Of a stretch of DNA of 64,000 bases, positions 8,996 through 17,291 are shown piece by piece (the stretch's first letter is position 1; each line of letters opens with the position of its first letter). Below the pieces are notes generated by a model. It had not been told where the DNA came from, ran no database searches, and saw only the letters and a list, made by a program, of their open reading frames with translations. The DNA lies in NCBI RefSeq assembly GCF_026239675.1, contig NZ_JAPIVQ010000011.1:1-64000 (forward strand), written 5' to 3'. This DNA is from Pedobacter sp. PLR (lineage in GTDB: Bacteria; Bacteroidota; Bacteroidia; Sphingobacteriales; Sphingobacteriaceae). A program made the translations under genes and the position numbers.

Positions 8996-10249
8996 ATGAA
9001 GAAGGATCGACTTTTTGAAAGTTTAAATATAGCTGAATTAATGGTTCGGAAGAAAGCCAGTCGACTGACTGCTGAGGAAGAACAAGCATTAAGAGATTGG
9101 GCAGGCCTATCAGAAGAAAATACTGAATTATATTCAGAAATAACTCAAGGCAAGGAACTGGGAAAAGAGATCGATATTTTAAATAAATACAATGCAGCGG
9201 AAGCCTTCGCCAAATTTCAAAGTAAAGTTGCGGAACAGCAAGAGGGACAGCAACCTCATGATCTGCCAGAAAATCAGGAGCTAAAGCAAACTCAAAATAG
9301 ACCAGGACTTCAAAATTCTAACCGCTTTTTAATAGGTATTGCCGCCTCTTTGTTCGTGTTTGTCATCGCTGGATTAGGTTATTATTTCTATGAGAAGAAT
9401 AGTCCTGCGGAACTTACTGCGACTACTACTGCTTCAGATCAAATCCTACCAATTGGGAACGAGGCCGTGCTCACCCTTGCAAATGGAAAGGAGATTAAGC
9501 TATCTAATGCGAAAAATGGAGAACTGGCGGTCGAAGGCGATGTGAAAGTGCATAAAACCAAAGATGGTGAGCTGGCATACACGGTCTCAGCAAATAATAA
9601 TACACTGGCATCAAATAAAATTGAAACACCAAAAGGAGGGATCTATCAGGTGAGTTTGCCAGACGGCACAAAAGTATGGCTTAACGCAGCCTCTTCTTTG
9701 AAATATCCGGTTAGTTTTAATGGCCTTAATCAGCGGCGCGTGGAATTGACCGGGGAAGCTTATTTTGAAATCTCCAAACAACAAAAACCATTCATAGTCA
9801 GTATGAAAGGGGAGGAGACAGAAGTCCTGGGGACTCATTTTAATATCAATTGTTATCCGGATGAAGCGGTAATCAGAACCACATTAATGGAGGGGAGTCT
9901 AAAGGTATCCATCCCGGGAACGCAATACTCAAAGGTGTTAAAGCCCGGTTATGAAACAGTTGTCGGGAAGTCCATCAAAGGAATTGATCTGGAAAAGGCA
10001 GATCTGGAAGCAGCCCTTGCCTGGAAAAACGGGGCCTTTATTTTTGTAGATCAAGATCTTGAAACGATCATGAGAACAATTGGTAGGTGGTATAATGTAG
10101 AGGTGGAGTTCGCCGATCCGGAAAAAAGAAAGGTAACCTTTGGCGGTTCTATGTCCAGATATAGCGAGCTTAAAAAGGTGTTAAAAAAGCTGGAACTTAC
10201 CGGACTGGCAAAGTTTAAACTGGAAGGCCGTAAATTGATTGTACAATAA
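8996..10249 (+). CDS. FecR family anti-sigma factor
   Basis: This is a 417-residue inner-membrane regulator. A cytoplasmic N-terminal part (about 1-105) is followed by one transmembrane segment (about 110-132, FLIGIAASLFVFVIAGLGYY). The periplasmic FecR domain lies at about 207-305 (TPKGGIYQVSLPDGTKVWLN, VELTGEAYFEI, FIVSM, VLGTHFNI). A DUF4974-like C-terminal domain at about 340-417 probably contacts the signalling domain of a TonB-dependent receptor. It is paired with the upstream ECF sigma factor. Normally susC/susD would follow; here the next gene is guaB, so the cognate receptor must be elsewhere or lost. Confidence 0.9.
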   Translation: MKKDRLFESLNIAELMVRKKASRLTAEEEQALRDWAGLSEENTELYSEITQGKELGKEIDILNKYNAAEAFAKFQSKVAEQQEGQQPHDLPENQELKQTQNRPGLQNSNRFLIGIAASLFVFVIAGLGYYFYEKNSPAELTATTTASDQILPIGNEAVLTLANGKEIKLSNAKNGELAVEGDVKVHKTKDGELAYTVSANNNTLASNKIETPKGGIYQVSLPDGTKVWLNAASSLKYPVSFNGLNQRRVELTGEAYFEISKQQKPFIVSMKGEETEVLGTHFNINCYPDEAVIRTTLMEGSLKVSIPGTQYSKVLKPGYETVVGKSIKGIDLEKADLEAALAWKNGAFIFVDQDLETIMRTIGRWYNVEVEFADPEKRKVTFGGSMSRYSELKKVLKKLELTGLAKFKLEGRKLIVQ

Positions 10250-10387
10250 ACACCTGACCATAGGTTAAGGAATCTTAATCTTAGTGTAATCTTTACGCTA
10301 AAACCCGCCATTTTTGCAGACCTGTTGCGTATTTGCAATAATAATCGTATGTTTGCCCGGCAAATAGTAACTCCTAAATTATTTGCT

Positions 10388-11863
10388 ATGCAACTAGATC
10401 CCAATAAATTTATATCTGAAGGTTTAACGTACGATGACGTATTGTTAGTTCCTGCATATTCTGAAGTTCTGCCACGTGACGTGGATACCGGAAGTTTTTT
10501 AACTAAAAAAATACGTTTAAATGTGCCTGTAGTTTCTGCAGCAATGGATACCGTAACTGAATCTGGTTTGGCAATTGCCATCGCACAGGCAGGTGGTATC
10601 GGTATGCTACATAAAAACATGAGCATTGAACGTCAGGCAGAAGAAGTCAGAAAAGTAAAACGTTCAGAAAGTGGAATGATCCAGGATCCGGTTACTTTAA
10701 ATGCAGATGCGAAAGTAGCTGAAGCATTCCAGATCATGAAGGACTTCAAAATAGGTGGAATTCCTGTAATTGATGCTGAAAATAAACTGGTTGGTATCAT
10801 TACCAACAGAGATCTTCGTTTCCAGAAAGACATGCAACGTAAAGTATCGGAAGTTATGACCAGAGAAAATCTGATCACTGCTCCTGAAGGTACAACGCTT
10901 TTACAAGCAGAAGAAATCCTGCAAGACTATAAAATTGAAAAGTTACCGGTAATTAATGCTGAAGGGCACCTTGCAGGTTTAATCACTTTCAAAGACATTC
11001 AAAAATATAAAAACTACCCTAAAGCCTGTAAAGATGAACGCGGAAGATTACGCGTTGGTGCAGCTGTAGGTGTAGCAGCAGATAATATCGACCGTGTAGC
11101 TGCATTAGTTGCTGCTGGTGTAGATGTGGTTACTGTGGATACTGCTCATGGTCACTCTAAAGGTGTTATCGATATGGTGAAAGCCATTAAAGCACGTTTC
11201 CCTGACTTACAGGTAATCGCTGGAAATATCGCTACTGCGGACGCCGCAAGAGCATTGGCTGAAGCTGGTGCTGATGCAGTTAAAGTTGGTATCGGTCCGG
11301 GTTCAATCTGTACAACCAGAATCATCGCTGGTGTTGGTGTACCTCAATTGTACGCAGTTTTCGAATGTGCACAGGCATTAATCGGTACAGGGATCCCTGT
11401 TATCGCTGATGGTGGTATCAAACAAACTGGTGATATCGTGAAAGCGATCGCAGCAGGAGCCAGCTGTATCATGGCAGGTTCATTGTTCGCGGGAGTTGAA
11501 GAGTCTCCAGGTGAAACGATCATCTATGAAGGACGTAAATTTAAATCTTACCGTGGTATGGGTTCTGTAGAAGCTATGCAACAAGGATCTAAGGACCGTT
11601 ATTTCCAGGATGAAGAAGATGTAGTAACGAAGTTAGTTCCGGAAGGAATTGTTGGCCGCGTTCCTTACAAAGGTACTTTAGCAGAAGTAATCTATCAGTA
11701 TGTTGGTGGATTGAGAGCTGGAATGCACTACTGTGGAGCAGCAACCATCGATGATTTACAAAAAGCTAAATTTGTACGCATCACCGCTGCAGGTATGAGA
11801 GAAAGTCATCCACATGATGTTTCCATCACTAAAGAATCGCCAAACTATTCAAGCAGAAGCTAA
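10388..11863 (+). CDS. guaB: Inosine-5'-monophosphate dehydrogenase
   Basis: The enzyme oxidises IMP to XMP with NAD+, the committed step of guanine nucleotide synthesis. The product is 491 residues, normal length. The N-terminus MQLDPNKFISEGLTYDDVLL matches the family and fixes the ATG at 10388; the open frame upstream to a TTG at 10325 is not family-like. Two CBS domains sit at about 95-215, between the halves of the TIM barrel. The catalytic loop reads GPGSICTTRIIAGVG, and the flap region YRGMGSVEAM is present. A CATTTTTG box at 10309-10316 resembles the -7 promoter element. A strong terminator follows. Confidence 0.95.
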   Translation: MQLDPNKFISEGLTYDDVLLVPAYSEVLPRDVDTGSFLTKKIRLNVPVVSAAMDTVTESGLAIAIAQAGGIGMLHKNMSIERQAEEVRKVKRSESGMIQDPVTLNADAKVAEAFQIMKDFKIGGIPVIDAENKLVGIITNRDLRFQKDMQRKVSEVMTRENLITAPEGTTLLQAEEILQDYKIEKLPVINAEGHLAGLITFKDIQKYKNYPKACKDERGRLRVGAAVGVAADNIDRVAALVAAGVDVVTVDTAHGHSKGVIDMVKAIKARFPDLQVIAGNIATADAARALAEAGADAVKVGIGPGSICTTRIIAGVGVPQLYAVFECAQALIGTGIPVIADGGIKQTGDIVKAIAAGASCIMAGSLFAGVEESPGETIIYEGRKFKSYRGMGSVEAMQQGSKDRYFQDEEDVVTKLVPEGIVGRVPYKGTLAEVIYQYVGGLRAGMHYCGAATIDDLQKAKFVRITAAGMRESHPHDVSITKESPNYSSRS

Positions 11864-11880
11864 TTCTTTAATCCTATAGC

Positions 11881-11915
11881 AAAAGGGGTATCCATGATTT
11901 GGATACCCCTTTTGT
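11881..11915. terminator. Bidirectional rho-independent terminator
   Basis: Perfect 13-bp arms (11881-11893, 11901-11913) enclose a 7-nt loop, with A-run and T-run at the two sides. It lies between the converging guaB and the minus-strand gene at 11947 and can serve both. Confidence 0.9.
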
Positions 11916-11946
11916 GTTTTAAAAAGACAGGTTTTAAGGGTATTCT

Positions 11947-12654
11947 TTATAAGAATTCATCAGGACTAATTTCCCAGGTCCATGGTTTCTTAAAGCTCTG
12001 GAAGGTGCGTAAGGTACTGATCGGGAAATCCTGTGTAACCGTTTTATTGACCACCCGGCTTTGATGGCCAAGTCCGGTAGTCACCATGCGCTTCTGGTTC
12101 AGGAAATCATATTGCTTGTCGGTCAGCTCCCCGGTACTTTCATTGTAATAATAGTTGCCCGCTTTTTCTAAGGTCCAGGTTTTCTGCTGGTACCCGAATG
12201 TGTATTTCAATTTCCAACGCCATTCTCCGCCTCCCTGGAAAGATAAAGAAAGCTGGTTTTTTTCAATACCCATCGGACGTAAAGGGTCGCCCAGAGCGCC
12301 ACCTTCCTGCGATCTTAAAATGAAGTTGTTATTTTGTGCAGCCAGCTGGTAACCATTTTTGTGCTTAAAGTAAATGGCCAGTATCCTTGGCTTTTGAATT
12401 TCAGTGATGAGCTCCGTGGTATTGTCGCCATAGGCTCTGCTTTCGCGGATTTCCTGATGGTATTCCAGGATAACAGCGATGTCTTTCGCGCGGTCCTGAT
12501 TCAGGTCTCCGGATACAGAATCCAGTATTTTCCATTTATCAGGAATCATTTCCGATAAAGATTTACCCTGATTGGGTAGGCTCGGAAACTTGAAATTCTG
12601 CGCGTAAACCACAGTCTGACAGCTCAGAAGGAGTAAAATAATTTTTAGCTTCAT
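11947..12654 (-). CDS. Secreted protein of unknown function
   Basis: The ATG at 12654 is preferred because it gives a standard signal peptide (MKLKIILLLLSC, cleavage near VYAQ); the frame extends 18 codons further up to 12708 without signal character. The mature protein (about 217 residues) contains SGDLNQDRAKDIAVILEY, an acidic loop like those in FG-GAP/VCBS-type calcium-binding repeats, and later GGGEWRWKLKYTFGYQ. The lipoprotein at 20352 has a comparable loop. No enzymatic motif is seen. It is probably periplasmic or surface located. Confidence 0.75.
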   Translation of the reverse strand: MKLKIILLLLSCQTVVYAQNFKFPSLPNQGKSLSEMIPDKWKILDSVSGDLNQDRAKDIAVILEYHQEIRESRAYGDNTTELITEIQKPRILAIYFKHKNGYQLAAQNNNFILRSQEGGALGDPLRPMGIEKNQLSLSFQGGGEWRWKLKYTFGYQQKTWTLEKAGNYYYNESTGELTDKQYDFLNQKRMVTTGLGHQSRVVNKTVTQDFPISTLRTFQSFKKPWTWEISPDEFL

Positions 12655-12720
12655 ACGTTTAGAATAACGACCATACCCTGGAAAAAGTGTGTTCATTGAT
12701 TTGAACACCGGAATTTCTTG

Positions 12721-12735
12721 TAATATTGCAGCCTC
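12721..12735 (+). promoter_or_regulatory. -7-like promoter box next to the start codon
   Basis: TAATATTG (12721-12728) matches TAnnTTTG at 7 of 8 positions and lies 7 bp before the ATG at 12736. Transcription from it would leave almost no 5' leader. Confidence 0.35.
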
Positions 12736-13431
12736 ATGGATAAAAAGATTAGCCTGTTCAATTGGAGTGGCGGGAAAGATAGCTGCCTCGCATTACACCA
12801 TATTTTAGCAGAAGAGACTTACGACGTACGCTATTTACTGACCACTGTAAACGAAGCTTTTAACAGGGTGAGTATGCATGGGGTACGGGAAGCTTTACTG
12901 ATCGCACAGGCAGAAAGTATCGGTATTCCCTTGTATCAGGTTCGTTTGTCGGAATCTCCAACTATGGAAGCGTATGAGGAAAGCATGCTGCGCCATATGG
13001 AAGCGTTCCGTTCCAAAGGAATTGAGTATTCTATTTTCGGAGATATTTTTCTGGAGGATCTAAGGGTGTACCGTGAAAAGAAGCTTGCTGAAGTAGGCTT
13101 TAAGGGCGTGTTTCCTTTATGGAAACGGGATACGAAGGAGCTGATTAATGAGTTCATCTCTCTGGGGTACCGGACAATTGTCGTTTGTGCTCAGGAAGGT
13201 CTGGAAGATTTTTGCGGTAGGGTAATTGATGAGCATTTCATTGCCGATTTGCCCCCGGGAATTGACCCTTGCGGAGAGAATGGCGAGTTCCATACTTTTG
13301 TGTTTGATGGCCCGGTTTTCAGCAGCCCGATACAGTTTAGCCTCGGGGAAAAAGTATACAAGGAGTTTCCAAAACCGAATGGGGAAGAAGGAGAAGCTTC
13401 AGGGTATTGGTACATTGATTTGCTTCCTTAA
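12736..13431 (+). CDS. Diphthine--ammonia ligase-like ATP-pyrophosphatase
   Basis: The 231-residue protein has the PP-loop ATP-binding motif SGGKDS at residues 11-16 and the family segments VSMHGVREALL, FGDIFLEDLRVYREK and GENGEFHTFVFDGP. These place it in the Dph6/ATP-PPase family (PF01902). In eukaryotes and archaea the family amidates diphthine on elongation factor 2. Bacteria lack diphthamide, so the substrate here is unknown and the name describes family only. It is divergent from the secreted protein gene at 11947. Length and motifs look intact. Confidence 0.88.
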   Translation: MDKKISLFNWSGGKDSCLALHHILAEETYDVRYLLTTVNEAFNRVSMHGVREALLIAQAESIGIPLYQVRLSESPTMEAYEESMLRHMEAFRSKGIEYSIFGDIFLEDLRVYREKKLAEVGFKGVFPLWKRDTKELINEFISLGYRTIVVCAQEGLEDFCGRVIDEHFIADLPPGIDPCGENGEFHTFVFDGPVFSSPIQFSLGEKVYKEFPKPNGEEGEASGYWYIDLLP

Positions 13432-13476
13432 AGAACGCGCACTCTTTAAGCTATTCCCCGTCCTGATGATATGGTT

Positions 13477-14811
13477 TTATAATACAATCAGCTTTAAAGA
13501 ATCTGCTTTAACCCTGTTTTTCAACCACAATCTTAACCGGTCCTGATCAGCGATAGGAATTGGCTTGTAAAAAGAGGCAACCACCATCGTAAGCGTATCA
13601 GACTTGTTGGTGTCTAAACGGTTAAACACCGTATTGCTGATACTGTAATCCTTTAAATCCGGGTACAGCACACGAAGTTCCGGCTTTAAATCCGGTAGCA
13701 AGAGCTGTAAGGGATCATTGGCAGTGGCTTCATTACTGGTTTTAAACACATCTTCCAGAATACTGGCTTTGATTTGAGAAAGATCAACTTCGTTTTTCGC
13801 ATTTAATCCTTGCCTGATGATCAATTTTGTCCCTTTTAACTGGTAATTCGGAAGCTTCTGGTTTAAAGAATCCAGCTGTTGTGGCGATAGTTCGGCACCC
13901 AGCAGCAATAAATCTATTTCACTACCTTTTCTGTTGTATTTCAGGTTTTTGGAAATCACCTGGGTATTTGTATAATTCAATTGCTGACTGATGAATTTAT
14001 TGGCGTTATTTTCAAAAATACTTTTGCCGACAATCTGATAAGTAAGGTATATACTTGGTGCAATTGTAATCATGACAACGATCCATATGTAACGACTTAC
14101 TTTCTGCTCATCCTCTTTGTTTTCAAAGGTTTTCTTTTTGAATTTCAGGTAACGAACGATCAGAAAGGTAGACACACAAATGAAGACACTATTGATGAAA
14201 TACAGGTAAATCGCACCCATAAAATAGTAGAGGTTTCCGGTCGCAATCCCAAAACCTGCGGTACATAATGGTGGCATTAAAGCGGTTGCGATGGCCACCC
14301 CCGGAATAACATTGCTCTTTTCTTTTCTTGTCGCTGCAACTATACCTGCTAAACCGCCTAAACAGGCAATGAAAACATCCCAGATAGAAGGGGAAGTTCT
14401 GGCCAGTAATTCCGAAGAGGCCTCATGAAGCGGGGTAAATGTGAAGTATAGCGTAGAAGCAATGATGCTGATGATGGTGGCCAGTGTTAAGTTTCTAAGG
14501 CCCTTTTTAACAAGGTCAAAGTCGTTGGTGCCAATCCCAAGTCCGATGCCTACAATAGGACCCATTAAGGGTGAGATCAGCATGGCACCGATAATCACCG
14601 CAGTAGAATTTACATTTAATCCGATACAGGCAACAAAAATCGCGAAGATTAAAGTCCATAAGTTGGCGCCTTTAAAGGCTACATTCTTCTTTATTGAAGT
14701 GATGGTTTCTTCCTGCGGGGCACTATCTTCCTGTAGGTTAAACCGGTAATTGAAAAATTTGCTGAGTACGCGGTAGAGATCGTTCATGGCCATGATTTTC
14801 AAACTCATCAC
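13477..14811 (-). CDS. DUF389 membrane protein
   Basis: This is a 444-residue protein with at least six hydrophobic helices between about residues 50 and 270. It carries the DUF389 signatures NVNSTAVIIGAMLISPLMGP, GVAIATALMPPLCTAG and YLYFINSVFI. The C-terminal 170 residues are soluble and not recognised. Function of the family is unsettled. Three in-frame ATGs lie within the first nine codons (14811, 14793, 14787), and the start is not resolved. It converges on the ATP-PPase gene with a 45-bp gap. Confidence 0.85.
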   Translation of the reverse strand: MMSLKIMAMNDLYRVLSKFFNYRFNLQEDSAPQEETITSIKKNVAFKGANLWTLIFAIFVACIGLNVNSTAVIIGAMLISPLMGPIVGIGLGIGTNDFDLVKKGLRNLTLATIISIIASTLYFTFTPLHEASSELLARTSPSIWDVFIACLGGLAGIVAATRKEKSNVIPGVAIATALMPPLCTAGFGIATGNLYYFMGAIYLYFINSVFICVSTFLIVRYLKFKKKTFENKEDEQKVSRYIWIVVMITIAPSIYLTYQIVGKSIFENNANKFISQQLNYTNTQVISKNLKYNRKGSEIDLLLLGAELSPQQLDSLNQKLPNYQLKGTKLIIRQGLNAKNEVDLSQIKASILEDVFKTSNEATANDPLQLLLPDLKPELRVLYPDLKDYSISNTVFNRLDTNKSDTLTMVVASFYKPIPIADQDRLRLWLKNRVKADSLKLIVL

Positions 14812-15007
14812 AATTATTGATCCTAAAAACCAGGATTTATTCTTTAGTATTTTGTTTTATAGAATGCATAAAGAAAATGCGGCTGACTGATAAAAATAAA
14901 TAGGGTTTTCTAACCATCCAATAGGTTAAAATATATAGATTCGGTTAGGAGGTTGTTCTCTCCTCATTTCCATTCAAATTATCCAATTACCCTAATCTAT
15001 TTCAATT

Positions 15008-15223
15008 ATGAAAAGAATATTCTTCTTTATGATGGCTTTGTTGTGCTGTTTTTTTTCAGCAATGCCGATGCACATTTCCTCACTATGGAAGAAATGCCTT
15101 GGGAAAGAAGGCTGCCGGCAAGTCCGGCATGGCCATTTTTCAAAATATTCGGGTAAAGATGTCCAGCTTAAAGGGAAGCTCAGTAAGCATCAGATCTTTT
15201 TCATGGACAAAGGGGGGGATTGA
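15008..15223 (+). CDS. Small exported or membrane peptide, unknown
   Basis: This 71-residue product begins with a hydrophobic stretch (IFFFMMALLCCFFSAMP) and continues basic and cysteine-containing (WKKCLGKEGC). It is not recognised. It ends two bases before the ATG of the next small gene, and a strong purine-rich ribosome site (AGGGGGGGA, 15211-15219) lies inside its last codons and serves that next gene. Tight spacing with a second plausible ORF is the main reason to call it real. It could be a secreted peptide or a membrane-anchored small protein. Confidence 0.5.
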   Translation: MKRIFFFMMALLCCFFSAMPMHISSLWKKCLGKEGCRQVRHGHFSKYSGKDVQLKGKLSKHQIFFMDKGGD

Positions 15224-15225
15224 AA

Positions 15226-15438
15226 ATGCAACTGGATCAGGCGCAATCGGAACGGCAGTTGATATTGATGCAGTCTTTTTTGAAAGACTATTCGTCTGGG
15301 GAAGTACTGGATGTTTTGTATCAGTTGTATAGAGGGTGGGCATACCAGGTATCCATGAAAACGGATCGGCAGGAACGACTCCGGATATTGAACTGTTATT
15401 CCGATCTGAGGGATTTGATGGAAGAAATAGGAAAATAA
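15226..15438 (+). CDS. Small helical protein, unknown
   Basis: The ATG at 15226 follows a strong Shine-Dalgarno-like run (15211-15219). The 70-residue product (QLDQAQSERQLILMQSFLKDY, then EVLDVLYQLYRGW) is predicted by composition to be mostly amphipathic helix, without signal peptide or membrane segment. It is not recognised. It is probably translated together with the exported peptide directly upstream; a pair of one membrane and one soluble small protein is consistent with a regulatory or toxin-antitoxin-like role, but nothing in the sequence shows this. Confidence 0.5.
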   Translation: MQLDQAQSERQLILMQSFLKDYSSGEVLDVLYQLYRGWAYQVSMKTDRQERLRILNCYSDLRDLMEEIGK

Positions 15439-15538
15439 TTGGCAGAAATTTATTGCAGTAAGTGGAACAAATGAATGCTTTATACCAAAGCCCGAAACGG
15501 ACTTTTGTTTCAATCGAAAATAGATTTAACTTGCCCAA

Positions 15539-17167
15539 ATGAATATAGAATTCAACAAAAATGAAGATTTGAATAAGCAGTCGGTTTACGAGTTGAAGAC
15601 GAAGCTTAAAAAGATATATGAAGGAGGGGGAGCAAAGAATGCAGCAAAACAAAAAGATAAAGGAAAGCTTTTGGCGCGTGAGCGCATCGCTTATTTAATT
15701 GATAAGGAAAGCGAATTTCTTGAAGTAGGGGCATTTGCTGCGGATGGGATGTACGCCGAACAGGGTGGATGCCCTTCAGCAGGTGTGGTTACCGGCATTG
15801 GTTACGTTTCCGGCAGACAATGCATGATCATCGCCAATGATGCAACAGTGAAAGCTGGTGCCTGGTTTCCTATGACTGCCAAAAAGAACTTAAGGGCGCA
15901 GGAAATCGCCATGGAGAACCGTTTACCGGTCATCTATCTGGTAGACAGTGCAGGGGTATTCCTGCCAATGCAGGATGAGATATTTCCGGATAAAGAGCAT
16001 TTTGGACGTATGTTCAGGAACAATGCGATCATGTCTGCAGATGGGATCGTACAGATTTCTGCGATTATGGGTTCATGCGTTGCCGGTGGTGCTTACCTGC
16101 CGATTATGAGCGATGAAGCCATGATAGTAGACGGAACAGGCTCGGTATTCCTTGCTGGTTCTTACCTGGTGAAATCAGCCATCGGAGAAGAAATTGATAA
16201 TGAAACTCTTGGAGGAGCAACCACCCATTGTGAAATCTCCGGTGTAACCGATTATAAACATCCAAACGACCAGGCTTGTCTGGATAGTATCCGCAATATT
16301 ATAAGCATGTTGGGTGCCCCGGAATCCGCAGGGTTTGACCGCATTAAACCGGAAATGCCAAAGCTGGATCCACAGGATATTTATGGAATCCTGCCGGAAA
16401 GCAGGGAGAAGCCTTATGATATGCTGGAAGTGATCCATCGCCTGGTGGATGGCTCCGCTTTTGAAGAGTACAAACAACTATACGGACAGAGCATCATTTG
16501 CGGATTAGGCCGGGTTGATGGCTGGGCAGTTGGTATTGTCGCCAACCAGCGTAAAGTAGTTAAGTCTAAAAAAGGAGAAATGCAGTTTGGCGGCGTGATT
16601 TATTCGGATAGTGCAGATAAGGCTGCGCGCTTCATTATGAATTGTAACCAGAAGAAAATTCCATTGGTATTCTTACAGGATGTGACCGGATTTATGGTTG
16701 GCAGCAGGTCTGAACAAGGAGGGATCATAAAAGACGGTGCAAAAATGGTGATGGCAGTAGCCAACTCTGTGGTACCTAAATTCACAATTGTGTTGGGCAA
16801 CTCTTATGGCGCTGGAAACTATGCCATGTGTGGCAAATCTTATGACCCCCGACTGATTTATGCCTGGCCAAGTGCTAAAATAGCAGTTATGGGAGGCTCG
16901 CAGGCAGCAAAAGTATTGTTACAAATTCAGGAAGCCTCTTTAAAAGCGAAAGGTGAAACGATCACCCCTGAAAAAGAAGCAGAGCTACTGAAAGAAATTA
17001 CAGACCGGTATAACAGTCAGACCACTCCATATTATGCAGCTTCAAGGCTTTGGGTGGATGGTGTGATCGATCCTTTAGAGACCCGCAAGGTGATTTCTAT
17101 GGGGATAGAAGCCGCAAATCAATCGCCAATTAAAAAAGCTTTCAATGTAGGGATCATTCAAACCTAG
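15539..17167 (+). CDS. Acyl-CoA carboxylase carboxyltransferase (beta) subunit, methylcrotonyl-CoA-like
   Basis: This 542-residue protein has the two-part crotonase-like carboxyltransferase fold. The N-terminal half has GGCPSAGVVTGIG, LVDSAGVFLPMQDEIFPD and MGSCVAGGAYLPIMSDEA; the C-terminal half has FLQDVTGFMVGSRSEQGGI and GNSYGAGNYAMCGKSYDPR. These resemble methylcrotonyl-CoA carboxylase (leucine breakdown) more than propionyl- or acetyl-CoA carboxylase. The biotin-carrying alpha subunit is not adjacent, which is unusual for this enzyme class, so the holoenzyme partner must be encoded elsewhere. Substrate specificity remains inferred. Confidence 0.88.
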   Translation: MNIEFNKNEDLNKQSVYELKTKLKKIYEGGGAKNAAKQKDKGKLLARERIAYLIDKESEFLEVGAFAADGMYAEQGGCPSAGVVTGIGYVSGRQCMIIANDATVKAGAWFPMTAKKNLRAQEIAMENRLPVIYLVDSAGVFLPMQDEIFPDKEHFGRMFRNNAIMSADGIVQISAIMGSCVAGGAYLPIMSDEAMIVDGTGSVFLAGSYLVKSAIGEEIDNETLGGATTHCEISGVTDYKHPNDQACLDSIRNIISMLGAPESAGFDRIKPEMPKLDPQDIYGILPESREKPYDMLEVIHRLVDGSAFEEYKQLYGQSIICGLGRVDGWAVGIVANQRKVVKSKKGEMQFGGVIYSDSADKAARFIMNCNQKKIPLVFLQDVTGFMVGSRSEQGGIIKDGAKMVMAVANSVVPKFTIVLGNSYGAGNYAMCGKSYDPRLIYAWPSAKIAVMGGSQAAKVLLQIQEASLKAKGETITPEKEAELLKEITDRYNSQTTPYYAASRLWVDGVIDPLETRKVISMGIEAANQSPIKKAFNVGIIQT

Positions 17168-17239
17168 TTTTCATACCGCTTATTCAGGTATTTTTTTATA
17201 ATCGGGAGCTCATAATGCGGCTTTCCGGAAGGATGGTAC

Positions 17240-17270
17240 TTGTTATGCGTTGTAGAAAAGTGTAATTTTG
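17240..17270 (+). promoter_or_regulatory. Bacteroidota-type promoter of trxB
   Basis: TTG at 17240-17242 and TAATTTTG at 17263-17270 (full match to TAnnTTTG) are separated by 20 bp, the expected -33/-7 spacing. The start codon follows 21 bp later. Confidence 0.65.
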
Positions 17271-17291
17271 TAGTATAACAGAAAAAATAAT

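Noticed and set aside
10325..10387. An N-terminal extension of guaB from a TTG codon
   Set aside because: The family begins at MQLDPNKF, and the extra 21 residues look like leader sequence next to a promoter-like box.
10051..10626. A 191-residue minus-strand frame across the fecR-guaB junction
   Set aside because: It runs antisense to two well-supported genes and has no recognisable domain.
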